DNA from: Xestospongia bergquistia
Taxonomy: Eukaryota; Porifera; Demospongiae; Haplosclerida; Petrosiidae
Assembly (NCBI GenBank): GCA_963965975.1
Contig: OZ014413.1
Span: 9,326,101 to 9,390,100 of the forward strand
Direction: 5' to 3'
DNA length: 64,000 bases
This document shows, in pieces, positions 29,901 to 39,470 of this stretch. Each line of letters opens with the position of its first letter. Positions within the stretch are counted from its first letter, which is position 1. Made by a program: the position numbers and the translations under genes. Under the pieces are notes generated by a model, which was not told the DNA's origin, did no database searches, and saw nothing but the letters and a program-made list of their open reading frames with translations.

Positions 29901-31948
29901 CTAATACTTTAGTGTATTATACAACCTCTATATTGAGGACACTTGTTCTAGTCCCATACTAATACTTTAGTGTATTATACAACCTCTATATTGAGGACAC
30001 TTGTTCTAGTCCCATACTAATACATATTATTATAACCAAAGCTTCTAATATCAACAAGAAAGAGGAGTTTTTTACACAATGAACAGATCAAACAAGACTT
30101 TATCTGTTTTTTTTATTCATTCCCTCCAAGTGTCCACTACAAGTCCATGTTATTATAAGCAAAGCCTCTAATATCAACAAGAGAGAGGAGTTTTTAATGC
30201 AATAAACAGATTAAACATGACTTTATCTGTTATTCCTTACCATTCCCCCCTCCCTCAACAAGACATAGCAATAACTATATTATGAAATACAATAACAGAT
30301 ATTATAATGATGGTAGAATAATGTCTTACATTAACAAAGCTGAATCAAGACAAATGACATATGTACTTCACTAATCCCATTATAACAGTCATTTGTTATT
30401 ATGCACACACGAGAATTCATTGCAAAAAATTTTAACCCTTCTAAAACTAAACTAAACATTTAGTCTCATCCCTGGCCAGCTTTTTTAAAAAGATGTTATG
30501 AAACAAAACTGTAATTAGTCTCATTCCCAGTCCCAGGAGATTTGTGGGTATGAGGATAAGACTAAATTTTATTTGAATTGAGGTTTTTGCATACAAGAAG
30601 TCATAGCTAACAACAATGTGACGCTTGACAAGTTAATATTTGAAGACGTATGAATTGGTTGAAAGGACGGCTACAAAAAATTGAGTGAATTTCCAAAAAT
30701 TGATAAATAACAAAAAACAAAGCATAACAAATAGTTCATAAATTAAATATACCTGGCTATTTTGTGAGCAAGACAACAACAATGGAATCAACCAATCCAT
30801 TGTACATGTGACTGTCACATGATCTATGGTACATGTGTAAATGTCACATGATCTACAATACATAATTGTCACGTGATCTATGATACACGTGTGTAAATGT
30901 TACATGATCTACGATACATGTAATTGTCACATGATCTATGGTACACATGCGTAAATGTCACATGATCTACGAAACATGTAATTGTCATACGATTTGCAGT
31001 ACATGTACATGTCAAACGATCCCACCAACAGACAATAATAAACAAAATGTCTACCACAAAACACAGCATGTACAAATGACTTACCAGCTGGAGGTGTGGC
31101 TAGATACATTTTTAATTCTTCATCGCTAAAACCAGTTTTAGGATAAACATTGACCACGCCTATGCTCTCCAGTTGGGACTGCAAATGAATGGACAAATAG
31201 AGAGAATACATTAATCAACAAATAGATGAATAACATAAAGTAGGAAATTTTTTCCGAGGGTTTTAACTTAGTGAATTTGCCTATTTTTACAAACCATTAA
31301 TTAAACATTTCAAAATTAATATTTACAAACATTGTTAAATTTAAGAAATGGTAAAATTTAAACAGCTGGAGAGTAAAGATTTCTTTTAAAGCAATTTACC
31401 AAATACATCCTCACATTAATTAATCCACTATATTCAGTAAATGGATTAATGGATTAATTAAATGGATTAATAGACTAATTAAATTAATTAATAGACTAAT
31501 TAAATGGATTAATGGACTAATTAAATGGATTAATAGACTAATTAAATGGATAATGGCTGTATCTTGTAAGTATTGTTATTAAGTGGTCAATTTGGAAGGA
31601 GAAATTGGACAAATTTCTATAAAAATCAAGGTTTGGGTAAAATGTTGTATTAACAATACAAAATAAACTTAACAAGTTATAAATTTACAAATATTCGCCA
31701 AAAATAGTCAAATTTAACCCTCTTTAAATACTTCTCTCAACAACCTACATGCACATTATCTCAGAGAGAATTTAAGATTATATAATTACATATATATAAT
31801 TACATGTATATACCTTTCTCGTAGGATTCTGTAAGTGAACAAAAGTATTAGTAGACAATACTCTTCTCATGCTTCCTAATGTTGATTGTTCTAAGATATA
31901 AAGGGTCACCTCTGAACTAAAGAAGAGATATAATATAGTCTATTATCA

Positions 31949-31991
<43 letters not shown>

Positions 31992-32183
31992 TGTGATTTA
32001 ATTTATAAACAAGTTGTTGATTTATTAAAATTAATGTGTATGTGTTACTCAATAAAAATTCAATAAATTAAATAATTTAAAAATATAAATTAATAATAAT
32101 AAAATTAGTTATTTAATCTTTACTGCCTAGCATGTGGAGTGTGTAAGTTGGTGGTCAAAATTGAATAGGACCATATTTGTGTG

Positions 32184-32227
<44 letters not shown>

Positions 32228-32955
32228 TGAAACTGAATTGAAATTGAAACTGATACCAATATATATATATCATATCATATAATCTACTAGTCTGCTACAG
32301 GTACCATGTTAATAATGAATATTAAAAAATTGTCTATCAAGAAACTTTCACATTACAAAGTTTCATGTAAAAAATTAATACATTAAAAAAATTTCAAACA
32401 CAATAACATACCATAAATACCGTAAATATTCTTATTGCTAATATTTCAATGTCTAACGTGTTTATTTTTAGTACATCATCCAAGGTTTAAACTATTTTTC
32501 ACAATGAAACTTTCCTAGTCTACAGCTGTAACAGATAACAATTTAATAGAAGGTGTGGTCAGTTACTTTTATCACATGTCCAAATATGGCAATAAAATTG
32601 ATGCAACATTTAAATATTTAGATTCTTAGATTTTTTAAATACTTTAGTTTTATAGCAATTTTAAAATATAAAATTTAAATTTGAACCAAAATATAAATTT
32701 ACAATTTTGCCCCTTGGAAAATTAAAACAGATATTACAGTATTAATATAATATAGTTAAAATACTTACTGTGAGTCTGGTAGAGGTCTGATACTATCAAT
32801 AACAACTTGTACAGAGGAATTAGCAACAACATCTTGAAGTGTTTTAGTCAAGACATCTTTAGTTTGAAGGAGTTCAGTGTCTGGTTTTTTAAATTGTAGA
32901 GCTACTAATCCATCTTCATTCCTAGCACTAGGTAACTTACTGTAGCAAATTGTCT

Positions 32956-32994
<39 letters not shown>

Positions 32995-33272
32995 TTACTC
33001 ACTAGGCACAGAAGAGGCTTTGAGGTAAGGAAAATATAACCAACTAGTCACGAGCACCTGAATAACATGTGTAAACAGAATAACCCTCAGTGTCTAAGAT
33101 TATTATTTGTTAGGTAATGTAAGCTATAATGTTTTCATATGGTTGATTGGCCTTCAATGTTGCTAAGCAACGCAACACTTTCAATATTCACAATGCACAG
33201 TTTTGGGATATAATTCATGTTATAATGCTTATGTCCCATTCAGTTAGCAATATCCACATACATACATGTATA

Positions 33273-33330
<58 letters not shown>

Positions 33331-35912
33331 CAATTATGGACCCCAACTTGTTTTTGACTATATAAACATGATCACATGATCATGTGATCACATGATGGCA
33401 TGATCACATCTACTACAATGAAAATGTATCACTTTTCAAATATTTTAATTATTAATCAAAAAAATAAAACGTCAATGAAGAAACCGTATTACAGAGAGCT
33501 GCTAGTTACTCTTAGAAAATTACATCTCTTACTTTAAATCTAGCAAATGGGTTATCAGAAGTGAACTGGACCAGCTGGGCTTGTCCGCCATAACTTGTGA
33601 GACCAAGCCCATTACCACAATATGCACCTAACTGGTTGAACTTTTTAATGATGACATCACGTTCATCACCAAACAATGCAGGCATTGTAATTGCATTTAA
33701 CATCAGTTGAGCATTGATAATAAGCTGTTGATTAGACGACTGAGTCAGCCCGGTAGACTGAGAGAATATACCTTGAGTAGAACCTTTAAAAAAGAAACAC
33801 AGTTGGTATTTGTTCATGTATATGTATAGTTTTACCTTTTTGTGCTCCTGCGAGACTCAGCCCTCCAAGGGGTCCACCCCCTCCAATCTTTGTTGCACCT
33901 AGTCCAGTACCAAGACCAGTTCCTAGTCCAGTACCAAGATTAGTTCCAAGACCAGTTGTACCAAGACCAGTTCCTCTCCCTAGACCAGTCATACCAAGAC
34001 CAGTTCCTAGACCGGTGGTACCAAGGCCAGTTCCCAGACCAGTGGTACCAAGGCCTGTTCCAAGACCAGTGGTACCAAGGCCTGTTCCAAGACCAGTGGT
34101 ACCAAGGCCTGTTCCAAGACCAGTGGTACCAAGGCCTGTTCCAAGACCAGTTCCAAGAGCAGTGGTGCCGAGACCAGTTCCAAGGCTAGTACCTCCTAGA
34201 CCAGTTCCTAATCCTGTCCCGATTCCCATACCAGTTCCACTGAAGCCTCCTCCCAAACCACCAGGTTGACCAAGTCCTAAACAATAAAAATTACATTCAC
34301 TATTACTACATCAAAGGCCCATACCTGGCCCTTTGCCTCCCATCCCAAGTCCCAAACTAGTTGGTCTAGCTTGTCCAATACCTCCTATGCTCAGTCCTGA
34401 TGTCTGTCCAAGGCCCAAACCTGTGCTACTTGTTTGAGTTCCAAGTCCCGCCATTTTTAATGCAGTACTGGTCTGAGTCTGATTTAGTCCACCAGCTGCA
34501 AAAGGAAAGATTATTTGACAGCTATATTTTAATACACAAATGAATACATCTATAAGACTAATAATGAAATAGTTGTGAAATAAAAAAAATATAAAAACAA
34601 TAAAGTCACAAAATCAACATTGTTTGCAAAGAATTGAATTGTTAATGTCACTAAACAGTGTAGAAAGAATTGAATTGTTAATGTCACTAAACAGTGTAGA
34701 AAGAATTGAATTGTTAATGTCACTAAACAGTGTAGAATGTGACTATAGATCTTTAAAATATCATTAAGAAATTTATAATTTAGCAAATGTGTCAAATATA
34801 AATAAAAGTTGAGCAAATGATGTCATGTTATTTGTTACATTTTGACATTATTTGTGATGAAATTGGAATAGTTACAGCAAGAAATAGTTTCTTCCCACTA
34901 TTAGAAGAAATTGTAACAGTAAACGTTTCCTTCCAATTTTGGAAAGAAATTATTTCTTACTAAAACATGACGATAATAATTAGAAATTGAACATAAATTT
35001 AATTGCTTAATGTAAACTTTAATATATGTTTTGAGAATGTTATGAACAAAATTTGACTAGTCAATCACTTAATACAGAATACAAATGACGTGATCAACTA
35101 TAAATTATATTATAAAACTTTTAACAACAACAATAACCAGCTGCCAAATAATGGAGAATTCATCTCATCAATCTTCACTAGAGGATACCAACATATTCTC
35201 ATGCTGCTAGATTTACAGCAAATGGTCATATTATTAATACAAAACTAGGTCTTAAAAAGATATCTACTAACATTGTTGTTGTAATCTGTTAATGTTATGT
35301 CCAGATACTCAGTTGTTTAATGAAAGGATGTCTGGTGACTTTAGTCCAATTCCTTAGCAAATAAACCTATGTTTAGGCTAACCAATCAGATTACTCAAAA
35401 CTATGATGTCATGAGCCACATTATTAATAAAACATAGTAAATAAAGATACAACAACGTTCCGAGTAAAAATCTTTTTTCTATTGAAAAGCATTCCTTGAA
35501 GTTATTTGGAGCAAATCTCTTTTACTGAGATCTACTGTCATATCAATGAGTGACATATTATGATATCATGATGTCACAAAGCCATGTGGATTATAGCAAA
35601 TGGATACATAAAACCAATGGACACTCAAACTATGAAAAATGGACACATGTCCATAAAGCCAATTGACACTTCATACTTATTCTACTTATAAACCACACCT
35701 CCTAGTCCAGATTTTAGTCCCCCAAGACCTCCAGCACCTAGACCACCTCCACCAAGATTAAAACTTGTCTGACTAACTCTACCAAGACCAAAACCAGTTT
35801 GGCCTGTTGCTAAACCTAATGGATATACAAATAACATAATCCATTACCATGACAACTAACTTATACCAGTTCCAGGAGCCTGTCCTCTAGCTGCTCCTAG
35901 ATTTAAGTTCAT
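4889..35912 (-). CDS. NUP54: Nucleoporin p54 (NUP54), 15 exons, 670 aa
   Basis: Exons in transcript order: 35867-35912, 35699-35815, 34325-34495, 33836-34276, 33533-33783, 32769-32953, 31814-31916, 31085-31178, 20743-20797, 17660-17753, 15543-15650, 12125-12192, 9973-10024, 9428-9541, 4889-5002. Every junction is GT-AG and in phase, and the lengths sum to 2013 bp. NUP54 is a subunit of the central-channel Nup62-Nup58-Nup54 complex of the nuclear pore. Residues 1-258 are a Gly/Leu/Thr-rich repeat region, but made of LG rather than FG dipeptides. The conserved C-terminal half follows: a mixed alpha/beta segment ([47 protein letters not shown]), then coiled-coil helices ([49 protein letters not shown]). 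These match human NUP54 block by block. The human protein is about 507 aa, and the excess here is mostly the repeat region. Introns range from 51 bp to about 10.3 kb (20798-31084) and are full of minisatellites. Transcription diverges from MMTAG2. Confidence 0.96.
5374..5390. repeat. Poly-C/poly-G run of 17
   Basis: Uninterrupted run of 17 C in otherwise AT-rich intron. An equal-length run occurs at 42789-42805. Confidence 0.9.
6481..6518. repeat. (AT)n microsatellite
   Basis: About 19 AT dinucleotides in the last NUP54 intron. Confidence 0.95.
8778..8840. repeat. (CT)n microsatellite
   Basis: Pure CT for about 38 bp, then CT mixed with CCC. Intronic in NUP54. Confidence 0.95.
10190..10890. 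repeat. 60-bp minisatellite family B, reverse orientation, degenerate
   Basis: Repeated blocks of the type TACTAATGGTAGCTATCCTA followed by CACTGTGGTAAGTACTGATG and TTTACTAGTCTAG. Units are irregular; part of the array shows a longer period near 105 bp. It is the reverse complement of the arrays at 13036 and 26745. It lies in the NUP54 intron between 10025 and 12124. Confidence 0.8.
12193..12242. repeat. (GT)n microsatellite abutting a NUP54 splice acceptor
   Basis: About 24 GT dinucleotides. On the sense strand of NUP54 this is (CA)n running directly into the AG that precedes exon 12125-12192, so the repeat is the 3' splice-site context. Confidence 0.93.
13036..13400. repeat. 60-bp minisatellite family B, forward orientation
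   Basis: About six units of the form CTAGACTAGTGAACATCAGT plus ACTTACCACAGTGACCTA plus GGATAGCTACCATTAGTAAG, with substitutions and small deletions. Intronic in NUP54. Confidence 0.88.
13997..14372. repeat. 45-bp minisatellite, about 8 copies
   Basis: Unit made of CCTAATATTGATTGATGGTC followed by TTAATACTGATTGACATATC and a short variable end (ATAGT or ATT, so 43-45 bp). The two half-units resemble each other, suggesting an older duplication of a roughly 22-bp motif. Intronic in NUP54. Confidence 0.9.
14373..15542. other. NUP54 intron, no gene seen
   Basis: AT-rich sequence with a doubled CATCATTAGCTTAGTAATA (about 14872-14911) and a short GT tract near 15275. No exon-like signal recognised. 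Confidence 0.5.
15651..17659. other. NUP54 intron with an unexplained + strand open frame
   Basis: Contains an AGAC/AGAG-rich tract (about 15940-16060), a short GA tract (about 16264-16278), repeats of GTAATCTTGTACATG (about 16395-16455), and a 109-codon ATG-initiated frame on the + strand (16930-17259). The frame is not low-complexity, but I recognise no family, and it has no evident promoter or partner exons. Confidence 0.35.
17766..17884. repeat. Tandem duplication, about 60-bp unit
   Basis: AACAGTACTACATCATATTA plus TCCAGTAAACAAAGAGGGTA and the following bases occur twice in tandem with few differences. Intronic in NUP54. Confidence 0.8.
19268..19660. repeat. Tandem duplication, about 195-bp unit, two copies
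   Basis: Both copies carry TTCCTCATGACC, GTCCATCTATTGA, AATAAGTGTCTTAATTGATT and TTTGTAGTGGTACATG in the same order. They differ mainly in the middle third. Intronic in NUP54; no coding potential seen. Confidence 0.85.
20963..20995. repeat. (CA)n microsatellite
   Basis: Interrupted CA tract in the intron upstream of NUP54 exon 20743-20797. Confidence 0.85.
21700..21880. repeat. 60-bp minisatellite family B, degenerate, reverse orientation
   Basis: Scattered blocks such as CCTAGGTCACAGTGGTAAGT and TTACTAATGGTAGGTATCCTAG show family B units in reverse orientation, too decayed for a clean period. Confidence 0.6.
23752..24087. repeat. 58-bp minisatellite family A, about 6 copies
   Basis: Exact 58-bp period; unit contains TAGTGTATTATACAACCTCT, ATATTGAGGACACTTGTTCT and AGTCCCATACTAATACTT. 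Copies differ at a few positions (ATTGAGG/ATCGAGG, CCCATAC/CCCGTAC). Reverse complement of the array at 1-388. Lies in the 10.3-kb NUP54 intron. Confidence 0.95.
24240..24375. repeat. 54-bp minisatellite, 2.5 copies
   Basis: Unit with CTTCACAAAGAGTTAAAAAT plus AAGGACCATGCTTTACAACA repeated in tandem. Confidence 0.85.
24717..25582. repeat. 58-bp minisatellite family A, about 15 copies
   Basis: Longest and most homogeneous family A array; most units are identical or differ by one base. It ends abruptly at TTGAGGACATTGG, where the sequence becomes unique. Confidence 0.96.
26745..27722. repeat. 60-bp minisatellite family B with 180-bp higher-order structure, about 16 copies
   Basis: Exact 60-bp period, with unit ACTAGTAAACATCAGTACTT plus ACCATAATGGCCTAGGATAT plus ATACCATTAGAAAGTTATAG and variants. 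Three variant types recur in fixed order as a 180-bp block (27001-27180, repeated at 27181-27360). Later units (27421-27660) are nearly uniform. The 111-codon frame here is only a by-product of a period divisible by three. Confidence 0.96.
28150..28700. repeat. 60-bp minisatellite family B, reverse orientation, about 8-9 copies
   Basis: Units of TCAAGAGTTTACTAATGGTA plus GCTATCTTAGGTCATTGTGA plus TAACTACCAATGTCCACTAG; three central copies are nearly identical. About 430 bp after the forward array, so the two could pair as an inverted repeat in RNA. Confidence 0.93.
29690..30021. repeat. 58-bp minisatellite family A, about 5.5 copies
   Basis: Same unit and orientation as the arrays at 23752 and 24717. 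One copy lacks 2 bp at CTCTATTGAGG. Confidence 0.94.
30032..30236. repeat. Tandem duplication, about 122-bp unit
   Basis: CAAGAAAGAGGAGTTTTTTA and CAAGAGAGAGGAGTTTTTAA lie in two aligned copies sharing TATTATAA.CAAAGC.TCTAAT and GACTTTATCTGTT. Confidence 0.8.
30806..30990. repeat. About 59-bp minisatellite rich in CATGATC and ACATGT
   Basis: Three or so units of GTCACATGATCTATGGTACA plus a variable stretch plus GTCACATGATCTACGA.ACAT. It ends close to NUP54 exon 31085-31178. Confidence 0.8.
31436..31555. repeat. GGATTAATxGACTAATTAAAT tandem repeat
   Basis: About 15-30-bp AT-rich units of ATGGATTAATAGACTAATTA repeated several times. Intronic in NUP54. Confidence 0.85.
31952..31991. repeat. 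(ATT)n microsatellite
   Basis: About 13 ATT trinucleotides just upstream (in NUP54 sense) of exon 31814-31916. Confidence 0.95.
32184..32225. repeat. (GT)n microsatellite
   Basis: About 20 GT dinucleotides in a NUP54 intron. Confidence 0.95.
32962..32991. repeat. (GA)n tract serving as a polypyrimidine tract on the - strand
   Basis: GA repeat on +, therefore (CT)n immediately before the acceptor of NUP54 exon 32769-32953. Confidence 0.9.
33283..33328. repeat. (TA)n microsatellite
   Basis: About 23 TA dinucleotides in a NUP54 intron. Confidence 0.95.
33369..33390. repeat. 22-bp perfect palindrome
   Basis: TGATCACATGA followed by its exact reverse complement TCATGTGATCA; GATCACATGAT-type words continue on both sides. 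Confidence 0.85.
33930..34215 (-). repeat. Coding 27-bp minisatellite in NUP54 exon 4
   Basis: The unit encodes nine residues (TGLGTTGLG); the central copies (about 34015-34150) are nearly identical in DNA, showing recent expansion within the reading frame. Long frames on the opposite strand here are its shadows. Confidence 0.85.
34625..34736. repeat. 36-bp tandem repeat, 3 copies
   Basis: AAAGAATTGAATTGTTAATG plus TCACTAAACAGTGTAG occurs three times. Intronic in NUP54. Confidence 0.93.
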
Positions 35913-35970
35913 AGTCTGGAAGGAAATCACATGATTGTCATATGACACAAATTGTGTGCGTGTGTGTATA

Positions 35971-36010
<40 letters not shown>

Positions 36011-36271
36011 ATATGTATACATGTATATATGTTCAATTCTGTAATATAATCACCAATCTCACAAATACTCACCTATTATAATACAATTTACTTGTTATTG
36101 ATACTTTAGAAATGGTAAAATGACAGAAAGATGACGGAAGAGAAAAGATTTATCACAGATTGTTAACAATCATATCTGGTAAAATGGCGACCATGTGGAG
36201 GTAGGCGTGGTAGTAGACCCGCCCATTATATTACTTCTAAAATCCTAAAACAAGTTTCACAGTTGATCGTT
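35913..36271. promoter_or_regulatory. Bidirectional promoter between NUP54 and MMTAG2
   Basis: The 359 bp between the two start codons must hold both promoters. Visible elements cluster at 36181-36224: AAAATGGCGACC (YY1-like core ATGGCG), GGCGTGG (GT box) and CCCGCCC (GC box). There is no clear TATA box near them, as is usual for housekeeping promoters. A six-codon upstream frame (ATG at 36184) precedes the MMTAG2 ATG if transcription starts that far up. The assignment rests on motif form and gene position only. Confidence 0.6.
35963..36012. repeat. (TA)n tract in the divergent promoter region
   Basis: Interrupted TA/ATAC tract just upstream of the NUP54 start. Confidence 0.85.
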
Positions 36272-37113
36272 ATGTCTATATATGAGCCATCTCGTGGAGG
36301 GACAAGAGGAGGACAGGATCAATTTGAGTGGGAGAATGTTAAAATCGACAAATATCGAGAAAACTATTTAGGTAAGCATATAGTAGACTAGTCTCACAAA
36401 CCAGATTCCACTCCCCTTTTAACATTGGGTGGCAGGGAGAGGTTAAAATCAGTATGGCCAGTTCAGGCCACCCAATATCAAAAGAGGGGGAGTAGTTTGT
36501 TTCACGAGACTATCAGTACATTAATAATACATATATATATATATATATATATATGTATAAATGTTATTGAGGGTTGATGCTTTCACACTTAAACTTTATC
36601 TTGTCAACAAGTAACTAATATAAGATTTCTTATATATTATTATTATATTAATGTACATTATATACTTATATTAGGTCATTCATTAAAGGCTCCAGTTGGT
36701 AGATGGCAGAAAGGAAGAGATTTAACATGGTAAGATAAATACACACACATATACACACACATGCATGTATTATACAATCATTTAATTTTTCATAGCAGTC
36801 TGTATCGACTACTATAAGAAGTTCTATATGTGCTATAATTTTAATTGATATATGAAGTATTAGGTGGGGCTAGAATTTTTAAAATCAATAAATTTTATTC
36901 ATTTGATAAATAAAGTATATCTAGTGAATAATATATTATTGTATAACAGTGTTTGTTTCTGTTATTATATTAAAGGTATACTAAAGAGTCGAAAGTATCT
37001 GGCAAAAAAGATGCTCTGAAAGCTGTAAGCTTGACATTTATCCTTTGTGACTCTCTGTCTCTCTCTCTCTCTCTGTCTCTCTCTGTATCTCTCTCTGTCT
37101 CTCTCTCTGTCTC

Positions 37114-37148
<35 letters not shown>

Positions 37149-38597
37149 TGACGTTTATCCTTTGTGACTCTCTGTCTGTCTGTCTCTCTCTCTCTCTCTA
37201 TCTCTCTCTCTGTCTCTCTCTCTCTCTCTCTCTTTCAGGAGTTAGCAGCTATAAAAAAAGCTGAAGAGGAAGCAATGGCTAGAGCATTGTAAGTAGACTA
37301 AAGTAATGTTATAATACTTTGTAATAATAACACAATAAATATCTTATATTGTTATTGTTAGAGGTCTTAAGACTGCCTCTCAAAAATCATCAGGAAACCT
37401 AACTAAACAAGAAATGATGCAAGTTTGTAAGAGAAGAACAGAAGATGACGTTGAAGTGACTGGTAGAGAGAAATTAAAAGGTGTTGGCTTTGACAGGTAC
37501 CCAACTATTGATTTTTATTAATCAAATAATGATTTTGATAATGTATACAAAGAAATAAGATTTTGATTTGAGATTGATTTTGATTGATCAAACAACGATT
37601 TGGTTATGTATACAAAGAAGTAAGATTTTGATTTTCAGAGTGATTTTAAATGATTCAAAGAACACCTCTATATTCAGAACACTAATCTTGCTAATATGTC
37701 TATATATGATTATAGTTTCATAATTCCTAAGGTGTTCAACATAGAGCAATATTACAATACTGATAGTTAATGTTATCATATTTATTTGTACATCTCTAGT
37801 CAAAGAAATGCTATGATGGGTGGTCCAAGTACAGCATCTAAAGATGGAATGACTACATTTGAAGTTAGCAGTTTATTTCTCTTGTTGCCTGTTCATTTAA
37901 TCTTCTATTTATCCATTTATTATAGGGTGATCAATCGACAACTGAAGAAGGACGTCTTGTATTTCGGAGAACATCAGAGAGTGAGAGACGTTTATCATCA
38001 ATATCATCAGATCAACCGTTACCTCCTCTAACTCCTACTGAATTAACAACTAAACAATATACTACTGATATTATGAAAACTAAAGAGAAGAAAATAAAGT
38101 ATGTTCATCCATTGCACTATTGATACATCCATTGTAAATATCTATTATGTCCATTATATACTTTTATGTGTCTATCATATTATTTATACATCTTCTATTT
38201 ATCCATATTTTATGCATATATCCATTTATGCTCACAATTCTGATTTTCTGTGTCCATTTTTTGAACCTCTCTGTTCATATATTAAAGTAATTTAATTCAA
38301 TCAGCTACATTAATTTTTAATTTCATTCTCATTGTTTTGTTTACCAATTTTGTTTCCTGTGATTGCTCTTTTCTCAACAGAAAGAAACACAAAAAAGAAA
38401 AAAACAAGAAGAAAAAGAAAACAAAAGAGAGACATATTTCAAAGAGACACAAACATGATATCACATCAGACACACCTAGTGAATCCTCCTCCACAGAAGA
38501 CAAGAGAGAAAGAAGACATCATTACAAACGTAGTCATTCACATCATCAAAGTGTTAGTGATAGTAAAAGGAGAAGACATGACAGCGACAGTGATTAA
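36272..38597 (+). CDS. MMTAG2: MMTAG2 (C1orf35) homologue, 8 exons, 280 aa
   Basis: Exons 36272-36371, 36675-36729, 36976-37024, 37239-37288, 37362-37496, 37800-37863, 37926-38098 and 38381-38597 join in phase (843 bp). The N-terminus has the family hallmark: [18 protein letters not shown], then RENYLG, then [16 protein letters not shown] Lys/Glu/Ala-rich helical stretch, a segment with [12 protein letters not shown], and a long basic C-terminal tail ([31 protein letters not shown]) follow, as in the human protein of about 263 aa. The tail looks disordered and nuclear, with SR/RH-type composition. The human protein was named from myeloma expression and its molecular role is poorly defined, so no activity is claimed. 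The acceptor of exon 4 follows a roughly 190-bp CT tract. The last two exons and their intron were copied into the downstream duplication cluster. Confidence 0.93.
37050..37237. repeat. (CT)n/(CTGT)n tract, doubled, in MMTAG2 intron 3
   Basis: Long CT/CTGT tract duplicated together with the block GACGTTTATCCTTTGTGACT. It runs straight into the CAG of exon 4, so it is the polypyrimidine tract. Confidence 0.93.
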
Positions 38598-39457
38598 ATA
38601 TAATGTACATAGTTCCTCCATTCCATGTTATTGTAGTAATATTTTCATAATTAATCCAACGAAGAGGTGGAACATAGAGGGAGAAAAAGAGTTATTTGTA
38701 ACAACTGAGGAATGGATGAGAGATGGAGGGATGGAGAGATAACTCACCTTTTTCTGAAAGCATGCAAAATGGAGTCCCTTTTATGATACTAAAAGATTTC
38801 TGCATGCTCTAATTTGACAACCAGTCAACAGAAGCTTGTGACAAATTTGGCGGGAAATACCACACAGGTATGACCAACATTAATTGATTTTTAATTGATC
38901 TAATTAACAACTAATTAAAAGCCTTAGTCCAATACTTTAACTATTCTACATGTTGTTATTGAAAAGAAACATATTTGTAATATAATGTCTATAAATTATA
39001 CAACAGGCCTGGAGATTCCACCCAGGCCTTCAGGTCCATGGCCTGGGCAATAATTTAAGGATAGCCATTTCATTTGTGTATACAATAAACATCTATTTTA
39101 TTCTTTTTTCAATGATCATGAATTGCTGCAATTTTAGCACTTCATTTGCAATGACCTGGGCAGCTCATTTGAGCTTTCTCCACTCCTGTACAATATAGGG
39201 TACAATATTTATGTCATAAAGAAAAAACTCTTGTCAGTTTAGATGTCTCAATCATTTTTTTTATTTTATTCATGATTTTCTATCAATCAGATGAAGGTTC
39301 AAATGTACATGCACTTTTCATATAGAAAATGTAAACTGTAGGCAATAGAAACAACCACTGTCTATGTCATCTATTATATGTCTCACTACAATGGACTACC
39401 TAACAGATGAAGTAAATACTATGACTAACCATATAGTATACATATATATGTGTATAC
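38598..39457. other. MMTAG2 3' flank, no gene seen
   Basis: AT-rich sequence. A possible AATAAA lies at 39084-39089. No conserved frame recognised. Confidence 0.45.
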
Positions 39458-39470
39458 TATATGGTCAGTC
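39423..39470. repeat. 48-bp inverted repeat at the edge of the duplicated block
   Basis: Arms of 19 bp (39423-39441 and 39452-39470) with one mismatch and a 10-base AT-rich centre. The right arm is where similarity to the second copy (52284 onward) begins. Confidence 0.85.

Noticed and set aside
33956-34269. + strand frames rich in Val-Pro-Arg or Gln-Asp-Gln
   Set aside because: Opposite-strand shadows of the NUP54 coding minisatellite.
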